A stretch of DNA of 64,000 bases from Gammaproteobacteria bacterium (GCA_016744995.1 JADGDG010000001.1:970011-1034010); one strand, 5' to 3'. Shown: positions 27,415 through 36,769, numbered from the stretch's first letter. A program made the numbers and translations. The notes: generated by a model not told the origin, from the letters alone.

Positions 27415-29833
27415 TAGACGTTCCTTTTTTGTATGAAGAAGCCCCTTCAATGATTTGTCCAAAGGACAGTCCTGCATCATTATAGGGGACTTTTTCTGGC
27501 AAAAAAACATCCAGATGTTCTTCTTCCAGACGTTTAAAAAGATATTCAGTCAGCACTTTATTTTGAAATACACCACCGCTTAAGCCAATATTAAAATCCC
27601 CTTTTATTAATTGCACTGCTTTTACCTGTGCAATGAGTGTTTCAGCAATAATCTGATGAAAGCTAAGTGCTCTTTGTTTGATGCTTACCTGGGAATTCAA
27701 TAAAGTGTTCAATACTCCAGTCCAGTCAGCAATTATCATATCAGCCTCTGTTTTAAGGGGTAAAGCAGTGGCCTTTATATTGTTCATTGAAGCTTCAGAG
27801 CTCATCTTTTCTGATGTCATGGCTGCTGATGCTTTGGCTTCTAATAACAGGGGCCCCTGACCTTCAAATGAAGAATTGCTGCCCAGCCCCAATAAAGCGC
27901 TGGCAGCATCAAATAAGCGTCCCATGGAACTGCACTGAATGGTATTTATCTTTTTTCCCCAGGCCTGAAAAGCCAGTGCCATTTTTTCAGACTCGGACTG
28001 ACTCTTAAACTTAAAAATGGATGGGTATTCACTGCAGTCAATATTGTTTTCCCACCATAGAGCACAGGCTGAACGCCAGGGTTGTCTGGCTGCTTTATCT
28101 CCACCTTGCAAATGAAATGGTTTTATTGAAGTGATCCTTTGCCAGTGACCTGCATGACCATAGAAGCCTTCACCTCCCCAAATGGTATTATCATCACCCA
28201 GCCCTGTGCCATCCCAGCTAAAAACTAACCAGGGCTTTTTATTGCTTGTTGTTGAATCAAATTCACCCCATACGATACTGGCATGAGCCTTGTGATGCTG
28301 AATTCTGGTTAATGGGAGCTGATGTTTGTTTGCGTATTTCACTGCATAACGACTGGAATAATAATCGGGGTGAGCATCACAGATGATCTGTTCTGGTTTA
28401 ACTCGATATAAATGGCACAAGTCATCAATAACTTGTGAAAAAACTTCAATACTGCGCTTGCTGTCCAGTTCACCAATATGAGGTGAAATAATAAGTCGAT
28501 CCCCCCAGGCCAGGGCAATGGTATTTTTCATTTGTCCGCCCACTGCCAGAGTCGGTTTATCCAGGGTAAAAGGCAGAGTGATTTCAAGTGGGGCAAAACC
28601 TCTGCCGATGCGAAACAAGCGTGGCTTATTTTTAATGATGCGGATAATTGAATCATCAGCAGGTCTCAGGATCGGACGGTTGTGCTGTAAAAAAACATCG
28701 GCAATGCGGCTAAGACGTGTCTGTGCCTGCTTATTATCTGTCAGCACAGGTTCACCACTGAGATTGCCGGATGTTGCCACAACAGGCAGGCCGAAGTCTT
28801 TGAGAATGAGATAGTGCAGAGGACTATAGGCCAGCATTACACCTATTTCATTTAAACCCGGATTAATGGCAGCTGCCAGCAGATCGGGTTTCTGCCTAAT
28901 GAGAACGATGGGTCTTTGCGGGGATGTCAGTGCTTTTATTTCTGGGGAAACAGATCCTGGGGAAATAGAGTCACCTGCTGCTGGTATGCAATAATGCCTA
29001 AGCTGCTTTGCTGTTGAAAATAGAATTGCCAGAGGTTTGTCAGGACGTTGTTTGCGTTTTCTTAAGCGTTGAATAGCTTGTTCATTGCTGGCATCACACA
29101 TCAGATGATAACCACCAATGCCTTTAAGCGCTAATATTTTCCCTTGTTTCAGGGCATCAACTGCATTGGACAGGGAGCTTTCATTCCCATGTGTTATGGT
29201 TTCATTTTTCCTGCTTGAAACTGAGTAAAAACTGAGTTCTGGGCCACATTCAGCACAGGCCAGAGGCTGTGCATGAAAGCGTCGATCCAGAGGCTCACTG
29301 TATTCATGAAAGCAGTTCCTGCATAGAGGAAAATCAGACAAACTGGTGTTAGGGCGATCATAAGGCAGATCTTTAATAATGGTATAACGCGGCCCGCATT
29401 GAGTGCAATTGATAAAGGGGTAACGGTAACGCCTTTCTTTGGGGTTTGATATTTCTTCAAGACAGTCGTCGCAGGTGAAAAAATCAGCTGGAATATGCCG
29501 TTGAGCATTTTTACTCCGGGTGCTTTTTTCAATAAAAAAATCAGTCAGTTGTTTGTGCTGGTATTTTTGTTTTTGCAACAAGCTGACAGATCCTATAGTG
29601 GGTGTTGCCAGTGGCGGATGCTGTAATAGGATTGCCTGTTGAAAGGATTCAAGATGTGATGCTGTTCCCTGAACCTGAATAATAACCTCTCCGGAACAAT
29701 TTTTCACCCAGCCTTTAAGTTGATATTGTGTAGCAATACGATAAATAAAAGGTCTGAAACCAACGCCCTGAACCTGCCCGGTCACCAGTATTTCCAGAGT
29801 GACTTGTTCTGAGTTATTAGTCACGTGTGCCAT
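27407..29833 (-). CDS. hypF: Carbamoyltransferase HypF
   Basis: An 808-aa enzyme that converts carbamoyl phosphate into a carbamoyl group loaded on HypE. Domains in order: acylphosphatase (about 12-100; VTGQVQGVGFRPF), two Zn-finger-like segments (CDDC...CTQC, CRNC...CAEC, about 110-190), a YrdC-like domain (GGYHLMCDA...RPIVLI...SGNLS) and a Kae1-like domain (ICDAHPDYYSSRYA, HHKAHAS, SWDGTGLGDD, GLSGGVFQN). ATG 29833 is chosen because the acylphosphatase domain starts directly after it; a longer open frame would run 204 bp into hypD. It overlaps hypD by 17 bp and hypE by 8 bp. Slightly longer than usual for the family. Confidence 0.95.
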   Translation of the reverse strand: MAHVTNNSEQVTLEILVTGQVQGVGFRPFIYRIATQYQLKGWVKNCSGEVIIQVQGTASHLESFQQAILLQHPPLATPTIGSVSLLQKQKYQHKQLTDFFIEKSTRSKNAQRHIPADFFTCDDCLEEISNPKERRYRYPFINCTQCGPRYTIIKDLPYDRPNTSLSDFPLCRNCFHEYSEPLDRRFHAQPLACAECGPELSFYSVSSRKNETITHGNESSLSNAVDALKQGKILALKGIGGYHLMCDASNEQAIQRLRKRKQRPDKPLAILFSTAKQLRHYCIPAAGDSISPGSVSPEIKALTSPQRPIVLIRQKPDLLAAAINPGLNEIGVMLAYSPLHYLILKDFGLPVVATSGNLSGEPVLTDNKQAQTRLSRIADVFLQHNRPILRPADDSIIRIIKNKPRLFRIGRGFAPLEITLPFTLDKPTLAVGGQMKNTIALAWGDRLIISPHIGELDSKRSIEVFSQVIDDLCHLYRVKPEQIICDAHPDYYSSRYAVKYANKHQLPLTRIQHHKAHASIVWGEFDSTTSNKKPWLVFSWDGTGLGDDNTIWGGEGFYGHAGHWQRITSIKPFHLQGGDKAARQPWRSACALWWENNIDCSEYPSIFKFKSQSESEKMALAFQAWGKKINTIQCSSMGRLFDAASALLGLGSNSSFEGQGPLLLEAKASAAMTSEKMSSEASMNNIKATALPLKTEADMIIADWTGVLNTLLNSQVSIKQRALSFHQIIAETLIAQVKAVQLIKGDFNIGLSGGVFQNKVLTEYLFKRLEEEHLDVFLPEKVPYNDAGLSFGQIIEGASSYKKGTSNE

Positions 29834-30977
29834 GAGCCCACCATATCCGACAAGCGCCTTCATCTGAAACCATACACGGGCCAATGGGTTCTTGCGGCGT
29901 GCAGGCCTTGCCGTAGAGCTGGCATTGATTGGGGTACTTTTTACCCAGAACCACACTGGCACAATCGCATCCGGCAGGCATTTCACCGATATGGCGGCGA
30001 GTTTCTTTATCATAATAAGGAAAAATAAGACGGGCATTATGCTGACTGAATTTTGCTTTTAATTCGAAGCCTGAATCAGGGATGACACCAATGCCGCGCC
30101 AGTTGGCATCTATCACGTCCATAGTACCCTGTAAGTGTTTTTTTGCAGTTGAGTTACCCTTGGCTTTCACCAGTTGGGGATAGCAATTATCCAGAAATAG
30201 TCGATCTTCAATTTTTTGACGTATGACAGAATAAAAGGCTGCCAGTAAACTTTCTGTATTAAAGCCTGCAATGGCGGTGGGTATGCGATGCTGATCTATC
30301 ACAAACTGCCATTCATTGGCTCCCATGACTGTAGCAACATGTCCCGGTGCCACCAGAGCATCAAAACCCGGTGTGCTGCCTGCTAACAACATGGCCACAG
30401 CAGGCCATGTGAGCCGCCCGGACAGGAGTAATAATAAATTATCCGGAATGCCTTCGGCAATTAATCCTGCGGTGGGTGCCGTAGTTGTTTCAAACCCTGC
30501 GGCAAAAAAAACGATCTGTTTTTGTGGGTTGTCCAGGGCAATCTGCCGTGCTTCAAGTGGTGATGCAATAGGACGTATATCAGCACCTGAGGCTTTTGCC
30601 TGCTGCAGGGTGCGGATGGATTTTTTTTTCACATTGACCGGCACTCTCAGCATGTCGCCATAGGCCAGTAAAATAATATCTTCGTGCAGTGCTAATTGAA
30701 TGGCTAAATAAATATCTTCTTCCGGACAGATGCAGACAGGACATCCCGGTCCCGGAATGAGTTCTATTTGCGGATGCAGAGCATTACGAATACCAGCCAT
30801 CGAAATGGAACGCTCATGGCCACCGCAGACATTCATAATTTTTATGTTTTTTCCCGCCAGTTTTTCCTGAGTCTGTGCTGCAGCCATCAGTTCATTAACT
30901 TTTTGCAGCCAGGCTTTAGCGCATAGCCTGGTACTACTCAGTTTAGTGCTTAGTTTGCTACTTAGCTTAGTGCTCAT
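29817..30977 (-). CDS. hypD: Hydrogenase maturation protein HypD
   Basis: A 386-aa iron-sulfur protein. With HypC it forms the scaffold on which the Fe(CN)2CO unit is assembled. Motifs are MNVCGGHERS, GPGCPVCICPEED, GDMLRVP, FFAAGFETTTAPTAG and the C-terminal Cys cluster region GDCASV-like (AGCDCASVVLGKKYPNQC). The first 17 residues are a low-complexity duplication (STKLSSKL, then STKLSSTRL) from a 24-bp repeat, not part of the conserved fold. It overlaps hypB by 11 bp and hypF by 17 bp. Confidence 0.95.
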   Translation of the reverse strand: MSTKLSSKLSTKLSSTRLCAKAWLQKVNELMAAAQTQEKLAGKNIKIMNVCGGHERSISMAGIRNALHPQIELIPGPGCPVCICPEEDIYLAIQLALHEDIILLAYGDMLRVPVNVKKKSIRTLQQAKASGADIRPIASPLEARQIALDNPQKQIVFFAAGFETTTAPTAGLIAEGIPDNLLLLLSGRLTWPAVAMLLAGSTPGFDALVAPGHVATVMGANEWQFVIDQHRIPTAIAGFNTESLLAAFYSVIRQKIEDRLFLDNCYPQLVKAKGNSTAKKHLQGTMDVIDANWRGIGVIPDSGFELKAKFSQHNARLIFPYYDKETRRHIGEMPAGCDCASVVLGKKYPNQCQLYGKACTPQEPIGPCMVSDEGACRIWWAHGTRD

Positions 30978-31824
30978 GTGGGTGGCTGGAACTGTGTAGA
31001 CGATCTTTCTGGATCATTGGCAAAACTGTTTCACCCTGCTCAAGATGAGTCTTATAATGTTTTATCTGATGTTTTAACCAGTCAAGCCACTCTTTTATGC
31101 CCTCCGACTCAGTATTTTTACGCGCAGATATCTGCACTATGGGTGCAGGATTAGCAAGGTTACGAATGTTTTCTTCTGCTTTACTGGCATCAAAATCATC
31201 CAGATAGGGCAGTAAATCCACTTTAGTAATTAGTGTTAAGTCAGAACCTCGAAACATGACGGGATATTTTGCAGGTTTATCATCACCTTCTGTGACTGAG
31301 AGTAAAGTGACATTTAAATGATGGCCCAAATCAAAACTGGCAGGACAGACAAGATTACCGACGTTTTCTATAAAGACAATATCCAGATCGTTCAAGTTCA
31401 GTTCATGCAGTGCATCATGCACCATATAGGCATCCAGGTGACAGGCACTGCCGGTTGTTATTTGAATTGCGGGGATATTTTTATCCCGTATTCTCCGGGC
31501 ATCATTTTCTGTTTCCAGATCACCTTCTATTACGGCAATAGAAAGCTTGTCGTTAGTATTGTTGTGATCAGCATTGAGAGCATCAATAGTTGCTTCCAGA
31601 AGAGCTGTTTTACCTGATCCTGGTGAGGACATCAGATTAATAGCCAGTACCTGATGTTTGTCAAAGTGTTCACGGTTATGAGCAGCGCGGTGATTATTTT
31701 CATGCAGTAAATTTTGCAAAACTTCAACTGCTTCATTACCCTCAGATGTTATGGCATGTTTGCCTCCGGATCTGATAAGATCACGATTGCCTTTGGTGAT
31801 ATTACAACCACAAGTATCACACAT
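30967..31824 (-). CDS. hypB: Nickel-inserting GTPase HypB
   Basis: A 285-aa SIMIBI-class GTPase that delivers nickel with HypA. It begins with the high-affinity metal motif MCDTCGCN. A modest His-containing segment (NNHRAAHNREHFDKH) follows rather than a long poly-His tract. The P-loop is SSPGSGKTALLE, with IEGDLETENDA, HLDA and FIENVGNLVCPASFDLG for switch and metal sites, and TKVDLLPY as base-recognition motif. ATG 31824 places the Cys motif at the very N-terminus as in the family; the frame is open 30 bp further upstream inside hypA. It overlaps hypA by 8 bp. Confidence 0.95.
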   Translation of the reverse strand: MCDTCGCNITKGNRDLIRSGGKHAITSEGNEAVEVLQNLLHENNHRAAHNREHFDKHQVLAINLMSSPGSGKTALLEATIDALNADHNNTNDKLSIAVIEGDLETENDARRIRDKNIPAIQITTGSACHLDAYMVHDALHELNLNDLDIVFIENVGNLVCPASFDLGHHLNVTLLSVTEGDDKPAKYPVMFRGSDLTLITKVDLLPYLDDFDASKAEENIRNLANPAPIVQISARKNTESEGIKEWLDWLKHQIKHYKTHLEQGETVLPMIQKDRLHSSSHPHEH

Positions 31825-32182
31825 GTGATGCCTCCTCAAACTTTTCCAGTTCAACTGATTTCAATAACATTTCATCGCCGCTTATCAAACTTGTTTGCCA
31901 GGCACCGCAGGCACTGCAAATGAGTTTGCTGATGTCGGCTTTATTTTCATTACCGCAGAGATTGCAATGTATTTTTATTGGTAATATCTGGGTTTCCAGA
32001 ATGGCATTCTGAGCAATACTTCCGGTACTGGCAATGGGAAAGGCTCGCTCTAATAAGGGGGCTTCCACACCGGATAATGGGCCGATTTGAAGAATAATTT
32101 TTGTCACTGACTGAGCATTATTCTGCCTGCTGATTTCTGTTACCTGCTCAATAATACTCTGGCAGATAGAGAGTTCATGCAT
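31817..32182 (-). CDS. hypA: Hydrogenase nickel-incorporation protein HypA
   Basis: A 121-aa metallochaperone. It begins MHELSICQSI, whose His2 region binds nickel, and has a zinc site made of two CxxC pairs (CNLCG and CSACG). It hands nickel to the hydrogenase large subunit together with HypB. It overlaps hypC by 8 bp (ATGCATGA) and hypB by 8 bp, so translation is coupled along the operon. Confidence 0.95.
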   Translation of the reverse strand: MHELSICQSIIEQVTEISRQNNAQSVTKIILQIGPLSGVEAPLLERAFPIASTGSIAQNAILETQILPIKIHCNLCGNENKADISKLICSACGAWQTSLISGDEMLLKSVELEKFEEASHV

Positions 32183-32444
32183 GGCCTTTGCCTGTTAAGT
32201 TGTTGTCGGCTGAAGCCTGATCTTCAAGGGTAAGCATTTCATCATAGATTTGCCAGGCTGTTTCTGCTTCTGCTTCAGACATTTTCTGAATAGCATAGCC
32301 AACATGTACAACGACATAATCTCCGATGTTGATGGATTCATCCTGAAGCATAAATAAGCTGACATCACGCTCAATGCCTTTGGCTTCACAGCGTGCCATA
32401 AATTGATTGATTTCCAGTATTTTCATTGGAATACCAAGACACAT
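32175..32444 (-). CDS. hypC: Hydrogenase assembly chaperone HypC
   Basis: An 89-aa chaperone for the large-subunit precursor and HypD. The start at 32444 gives the required N-terminus MCLGIPMKI with Cys2; a GTG two codons upstream would displace that Cys and is rejected. AAGGAG lies 5 bp before the ATG. The body (GDYVVVHVGYAIQKM) is the HypC/HupF fold. First gene of the leftward hypCABDFE operon. Confidence 0.95.
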   Translation of the reverse strand: MCLGIPMKILEINQFMARCEAKGIERDVSLFMLQDESINIGDYVVVHVGYAIQKMSEAEAETAWQIYDEMLTLEDQASADNNLTGKGHA

Positions 32445-32679
32445 ACTCACTCCTTCAAGCCATTTTTTTGTTCAATTCCTGTCTTTAGTATATGACAAAC
32501 CTGATAATAAATTGTAATAATCAGTTAAATAATTGAGCCAGATCATTATAAGCTTCGATAACGTCCAAAATACGTCGTTATTAGTAATAGAAGCACTACA
32601 ATTTGTATGGAAAAGGTGTAATATTATAAGTATCAGTTATCTTAACCTTTATTGATATTAAAGGAGAGGTGGTACGCAT
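32445..32679. promoter_or_regulatory. Divergent hyp/hyn control region
   Basis: 235 bp between hypC (left) and the hyn genes (right) must hold both promoters. An imperfect inverted repeat ATAACGT / ACGTCGTTAT (32558-32581) near the middle is a candidate operator. No canonical FNR box or sigma-54 -24/-12 element was found by eye. AAGGAG at about 32661 is the ribosome site of the first rightward gene. Confidence 0.4.
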
Positions 32680-33189
32680 ATGGCAATGATTCTTGGGGTG
32701 GGTAATACCTTACTAAAAGATGAAGGTATTGGCATCCATCTGCTTAATTATATCAAAGAGCTGAATCCGCAATGGCAGGCAAAAGATGCAATTGAAATGC
32801 TTGATGGCGGTACTTTGAGTTTTGATTTACTGGCCAGCATACGTGCGGATCAAAACTTGATTGTTCTGGATGCCATAAACCTGGAACAGGCACCTGGTAC
32901 AGTGTACTGCCTGCGTGATCAGGCCATGGATGAATTTCTCTCCCTGCCCGGCAAAAGTGTACACGAAGTTTCCCTGCTGGATCTCTTTGATATGAGCCGT
33001 CTAGTAGAACAACTCCCTGAAAAACGTGCTCTGATTGGTATCCAGCCTGATACTATTGACTGGGGTAGTGATCTGACTCCCAGCGCCCAAAAAGCCTTAC
33101 CTGAAGCAGCCGCTCAAATTAAACAACTACTGGAAGAATGGGATGCTATTGGTGTCAGTCATAAAACTAACACGATTAATGAAATTTAG
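32680..33189 (+). CDS. hynD: Hydrogenase maturation endopeptidase (HyaD/HupD/HynD type)
   Basis: A 169-aa nickel-dependent protease that removes the C-terminal peptide of the large subunit after nickel insertion. It starts MAMILGVGNTLLKDEGIG, the family signature with the first metal-binding Glu; LDGGTLSFDLL and the VLDAINLE Asp follow, and VHEVSLLDLF carries the metal-binding His. Its substrate is probably the HynL encoded 3.6 kb downstream. First gene of the rightward operon, with a 20-bp gap to the HupH-like gene. The symbol is given by analogy with Isp-type hydrogenases. Confidence 0.92.
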   Translation: MAMILGVGNTLLKDEGIGIHLLNYIKELNPQWQAKDAIEMLDGGTLSFDLLASIRADQNLIVLDAINLEQAPGTVYCLRDQAMDEFLSLPGKSVHEVSLLDLFDMSRLVEQLPEKRALIGIQPDTIDWGSDLTPSAQKALPEAAAQIKQLLEEWDAIGVSHKTNTINEI

Positions 33190-33207
33190 TTGTGAGGGAG
33201 AGTATTT

Positions 33208-33618
33208 ATGAATAATGAAGCCTTTTCCAGCCTTGAAGGTATAAGCGTTCAGGTTGAAAACCCTGAACTTGAGACTGGCAATTTTCAGAGTATTTTAATG
33301 GAAATTAAGTTTTCTCTGGAACAGCTTCTGGAACAAAAAAAATCCCATATCATTGATTTACGAGCCATGCCATGGTCACCGGGAGAAGAGCATAAATTAG
33401 AAAAGTATCTGGGCAAAGGCGAAGTCCATATTGAGCTTGATGCTCTGGGTAAAAGTACTTTTTATGAAACCAGTTATAGCGGTATCTGGGTGGTGACACA
33501 TTATAGTGAAGATGGGGCAGTCATTGCCAAGGCCATTGAAATAACCTATATGCCCGAGATGGTTTTTTCACAAGATGAAGAAATTAAAGACAGCCTTGAG
33601 AGATTTGAGAAGCTGTAG
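33208..33618 (+). CDS. HupH/HyaF C-terminal-domain hydrogenase accessory protein
   Basis: A 136-aa protein matching only the C-terminal half of HupH/HyaF: LGKGEVHIELDALGKSTFYE, SGIWVVTHY and ITYMPEMV. In better-known systems HupH/HyaF helps mature or load the small-subunit Fe-S clusters. The usual N-terminal half is absent. It lies between the endopeptidase and the small-subunit gene, so a role in HynS assembly is likely by context. Confidence 0.75.
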   Translation: MNNEAFSSLEGISVQVENPELETGNFQSILMEIKFSLEQLLEQKKSHIIDLRAMPWSPGEEHKLEKYLGKGEVHIELDALGKSTFYETSYSGIWVVTHYSEDGAVIAKAIEITYMPEMVFSQDEEIKDSLERFEKL

Positions 33619-33676
33619 CAGCCTTAAGCGACTGGTTTAAGTGAAAGCGTAAAACACAATAGCAAGGATCAGGAAG

Positions 33677-34774
33677 ATGAATGAACAAACACTTTTTGAA
33701 TTACTTCAGCAGCAAGGCGTTTCGCGGCGTGGTTTTCTTAAATATTGTACGGCATTAACATCACTTATGGCTTTGCCGGCGTCAATGATACCGACTGTTG
33801 CTCATGCATTAGAGTCTGCCAGGCGGCCCTCCGTTATCTGGCTCTCATTTCAGGAATGTACCGGCTGTGCTGAATCCCTGCTCCGCTCACACAGTCCTAC
33901 GATTGAGGGACTGATATTTGATCATATTTCATTAGATTATCAACACACCTTGCAGGCTGCTGCTGGTGATGCGGCAGAGCATGCCAGAGAACAGGCGATA
34001 AAAGACAATTATGGTAAATATCTGGTGGTGGTCGATGGTTCCATTCCACTGGCTGATCCGGGCTATTCAACCATTGCCGGAATGAGTAACCTTGATATGC
34101 TTAACGAAACGCTTACGGGTGCAGCGGCAGTCATTGCTGTAGGTACCTGTTCTGCTTATGGTGGTTTACCTCAGGCTGATCCCAATCCAACAGGTGCAGT
34201 TTCAGTGTCATCATTGGTTAAAGATAAACCGGTCATCAATGTGCCGGGCTGTCCCCCTATTCCAACGGTCATTACCGGAGTTTTAGCTCATTACCTGACC
34301 TTTGGCAGTATTCCTGAACTGGATAGTCTGGGACGCCCTAAAGTTTTCTATGGTCAGAGTATCCACGACCGTTGTTATCGCCGTCCTTTTTATGACAAGG
34401 GACTTTTTGCTGAAACCTTTGATGATGAAGGGGCAAAAAAGGGCTGGTGTCTCTATCGCCTGGGATGTAAAGGCCCTATGACCTATAACGCCTGTGCCAC
34501 ACTGAAATGGAACCAGCAAACCAGTTGGCCTGTGGAGTCGGGCCATGGTTGTCTGGGATGCTCGGAACCGGACTTCTGGGATGCCGGAAGTTTTTATAAT
34601 GCACTGTCTATTCCTGATGGTGATTACACCAGAGCTGCAGGCTATGCCGTGGCCACGGGTGTTGTTTTAGGTGCAGCGGTAGGTTTTACCAACCAGAAGA
34701 CAAAAGCGACTGCCGCTGCGCAACATACAAACGTTACGGTGGATGATTTTTCTTTAAACAAAAAAAATAAATGA
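33677..34774 (+). CDS. hynS: [NiFe] hydrogenase small subunit, Isp type
   Basis: A 365-aa electron-transfer subunit. It has a Tat signal with SRRGFLK at 16-22 and cleavage probably near AHAL, so the heterodimer is exported folded. Proximal cluster ligands are CTGCAES (61-67), GTCSAYGG and GCPP. Distal and medial sites are HDRCYRRPFY, GWCLYRLGCKG and GCLGCSEPDFW. The proximal motif is CTGC, not the CTCC with extra cysteines of oxygen-tolerant group 1d enzymes, so ordinary O2 sensitivity is expected. The C-terminus has a weak Ala/Val-rich segment (about 325-342). The gene order hynS-isp1-isp2-hynL is that of purple sulfur bacterial HynSL (group 1e). Confidence 0.95.
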   Translation: MNEQTLFELLQQQGVSRRGFLKYCTALTSLMALPASMIPTVAHALESARRPSVIWLSFQECTGCAESLLRSHSPTIEGLIFDHISLDYQHTLQAAAGDAAEHAREQAIKDNYGKYLVVVDGSIPLADPGYSTIAGMSNLDMLNETLTGAAAVIAVGTCSAYGGLPQADPNPTGAVSVSSLVKDKPVINVPGCPPIPTVITGVLAHYLTFGSIPELDSLGRPKVFYGQSIHDRCYRRPFYDKGLFAETFDDEGAKKGWCLYRLGCKGPMTYNACATLKWNQQTSWPVESGHGCLGCSEPDFWDAGSFYNALSIPDGDYTRAAGYAVATGVVLGAAVGFTNQKTKATAAAQHTNVTVDDFSLNKKNK

Positions 34775-34787
34775 AGGAGCACAACAA

Positions 34788-35459
34788 ATGGAGCTGTTTA
34801 GTAATGCAAATGACTTCCTTCTGTGGACCAGAGGAGATGCCTTTAATATCGCGATCGGCATATTTATTGTCGGTAGCATCATTCGAGTTCTGGAAATTTT
34901 TCTTTTGGGTAGAAAACATGATTTTTCTGAGCCTCGTGGAACTGAGTGGGGACCTGGATTAAAGAATATTATTTCTCGTTCCGCAGTTGATAGCGGCACC
35001 TTTAAACGAGCGCCTTTTGTGGTTGTGGTCGGCTATATCTGGCATATCTGCTTTTTTATTGTGTTGTTATTTTTTGTCCCGCATATTGAACTTATTCATG
35101 CGACACTGGGATTAAAATGGCCTGGAATACCCAGCCAGTTTGTTGATGCGTCAACGGTCATTGCGATGGCGGCTTTACTGGCAATGCTGTGGCATCGATT
35201 GACTCATCCGGTGCTTAAATTTTTGAGTACCTATGAGGATTATCTTGTCTGGCTGGTGACATTTTTACCCTTGCTCACCGGATATATTGCTTTTCACCGT
35301 ATGATTGACCCTTATCCTATGGCATTGGGTCTGCATATCCTGAGTGTTGAATTATTATTGATTGTATTCCCTTTTACCAAGTTAATGCATGCAATTACAT
35401 TGTTTATTGCTCGCTGGTATACGGGAGCGATGATGGGACGTAAGGGGATAGAATCATGA
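34788..35459 (+). CDS. isp1: Isp1: membrane b-type cytochrome subunit of the hydrogenase
   Basis: A 223-aa integral-membrane protein with about five helices and several helix-embedded His residues (VVGYIWHICFF, LAMLWHRLTHP, LGLHILSVELL, KLMHAITLFI) suited to bind haem b. It is related to NarI, DsrM and HdrE. It sits between hynS and isp2, exactly as in Isp-type hydrogenases, and would link the periplasmic HynSL to quinone and to cytoplasmic Isp2. AAGGAG precedes the ATG; its end overlaps isp2 by 4 bp (ATGA). Confidence 0.92.
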   Translation: MELFSNANDFLLWTRGDAFNIAIGIFIVGSIIRVLEIFLLGRKHDFSEPRGTEWGPGLKNIISRSAVDSGTFKRAPFVVVVGYIWHICFFIVLLFFVPHIELIHATLGLKWPGIPSQFVDASTVIAMAALLAMLWHRLTHPVLKFLSTYEDYLVWLVTFLPLLTGYIAFHRMIDPYPMALGLHILSVELLLIVFPFTKLMHAITLFIARWYTGAMMGRKGIES

Positions 35460-36769
35460 GTGCTTCTGCGAATACATCAAAAAATACATTGAATATAACA
35501 AAAGGTATTAATGCACTGAAGCAACAGATTGATGCACCGACTGCAGCTTTTTTCAGTAGTTGTGTCCACTGCGGCTTATGTGCTGAGGCTTGTTTGTTTT
35601 ATACCGAAACTAATGATCCCAAATATACGCCCATTAATAAAGTAGAGCCCTTACGTCGGATCTGGGAGAGTGAATATACTCTTTTTGGTAAATTGAAAAA
35701 ACTCCTGGGGCTGGCAAAACCTGTGACTGATGAAATGCTGGCAGAGTGGGAACCTTTGATCTATGACGGCTGTACCTTATGCGGACGTTGTTCCATGGTC
35801 TGTCCTGTAGGCAATGATATTTCAGGCATGATCCGTAAAGTACGTGAAGGCATGGTGGCTTCAGATCATGCACCTGAAGGTTTAATTGGTGCCAGCACCA
35901 GAGCCATTAAAATTGGCAGTCCTATGGGGATCCGTCTCAAAGCACTGAAGGCACAAATCAAACATATTGAATCAGATACTGGATTAACAATTCCCATTGA
36001 TGTTGAAGGCGCTGATTATCTGGCACTATTATCTTCTATGGAAATTATTAATTTTCCTGAATATATCGAGTCATTGGCAAAAATATTTAAACAGGCTGGT
36101 GTCAGCTGGACCTTGTCATCTGAAGCGTTTGAAGCCACTAATTCTGGTATCCAGATTGGCAGCAGTGATATTGCCAGAGAATTAGTACAACGGGTTGTGG
36201 ATGGGGCAGAAAAATTAAAAGTAAAATATGTGATCAGCCCTGAGTGTGGACATGCTTATACAGCAATTCGTTGGGATGGCCCTAATCTGATTGGCCGGAG
36301 TTATCCTTTTAAAGTTGTTCATATTCTGGAGTTGCTGGATGAACTACAACAAAGTGGTCGTTTAAAAACATCGGGATTGCTGGAGAAAAAACTCACCTTT
36401 CATGACCCCTGTCAGATTGTTCGAAAAGGTGGAGTGGAGGCACAGCCAAGACGTTTGCTTGCTCAAGTTTCATCACAGTTTGTAGAGATGAGTGATGCTG
36501 GAAAAATGAACTGGTGCTGCGGCGGCGGCGGTGGTGTGAGTGCTAATGAACGGGCAGATGAACTTCGCCTGAAAGCCTTTAACCGTAAAAAACATCAATT
36601 GGAAGAAATTGATATTGAGGTATTAGTGACGGCTTGTGCGAACTGTCGACTGATACTTGAAGAAGGTCTGGAAGAAAATAATATGGATATACCAGTTGTA
36701 GGATTAAGTGAACTGATTTCTGATCACTTGCTTGAAGATAATGTTGTTGAGGGAGAAGCTAATGAGTGA
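35456..36769 (+). CDS. isp2: Isp2: HdrD/DsrK-like iron-sulfur subunit of the hydrogenase
   Basis: A 437-aa cytoplasmic protein. Two 4Fe-4S motifs, CVHCGLCAEAC (about 37-47) and CTLCGRCSMVC (about 105-115), are followed by two CCG-type domains. The first is represented by SPECGHAYTAIRW and HDPCQIVRKG, the second by NWCCGGGGGVSANE and VTACANCRLIL. CCG domains in HdrB/HdrD hold the noncubane cluster that cleaves disulfides, and the relative DsrK is thought to act on the DsrC trisulfide. In Isp hydrogenases the physiological partner is not settled. It overlaps isp1 by 4 bp and hynL by 8 bp. Confidence 0.93.
   Translation: MSASANTSKNTLNITKGINALKQQIDAPTAAFFSSCVHCGLCAEACLFYTETNDPKYTPINKVEPLRRIWESEYTLFGKLKKLLGLAKPVTDEMLAEWEPLIYDGCTLCGRCSMVCPVGNDISGMIRKVREGMVASDHAPEGLIGASTRAIKIGSPMGIRLKALKAQIKHIESDTGLTIPIDVEGADYLALLSSMEIINFPEYIESLAKIFKQAGVSWTLSSEAFEATNSGIQIGSSDIARELVQRVVDGAEKLKVKYVISPECGHAYTAIRWDGPNLIGRSYPFKVVHILELLDELQQSGRLKTSGLLEKKLTFHDPCQIVRKGGVEAQPRRLLAQVSSQFVEMSDAGKMNWCCGGGGGVSANERADELRLKAFNRKKHQLEEIDIEVLVTACANCRLILEEGLEENNMDIPVVGLSELISDHLLEDNVVEGEANE

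Noticed and set aside
29834..30037. Longer HypF start reading into hypD
   Set aside because: The extra 68 residues are the antisense-free shadow of hypD in another frame; the acylphosphatase domain begins just after ATG 29833.
33677..34774. Oxygen-tolerant (group 1d) hydrogenase small subunit
   Set aside because: The proximal motif is CTGC without the extra cysteines, and the isp1-isp2 genes mark the Isp type.
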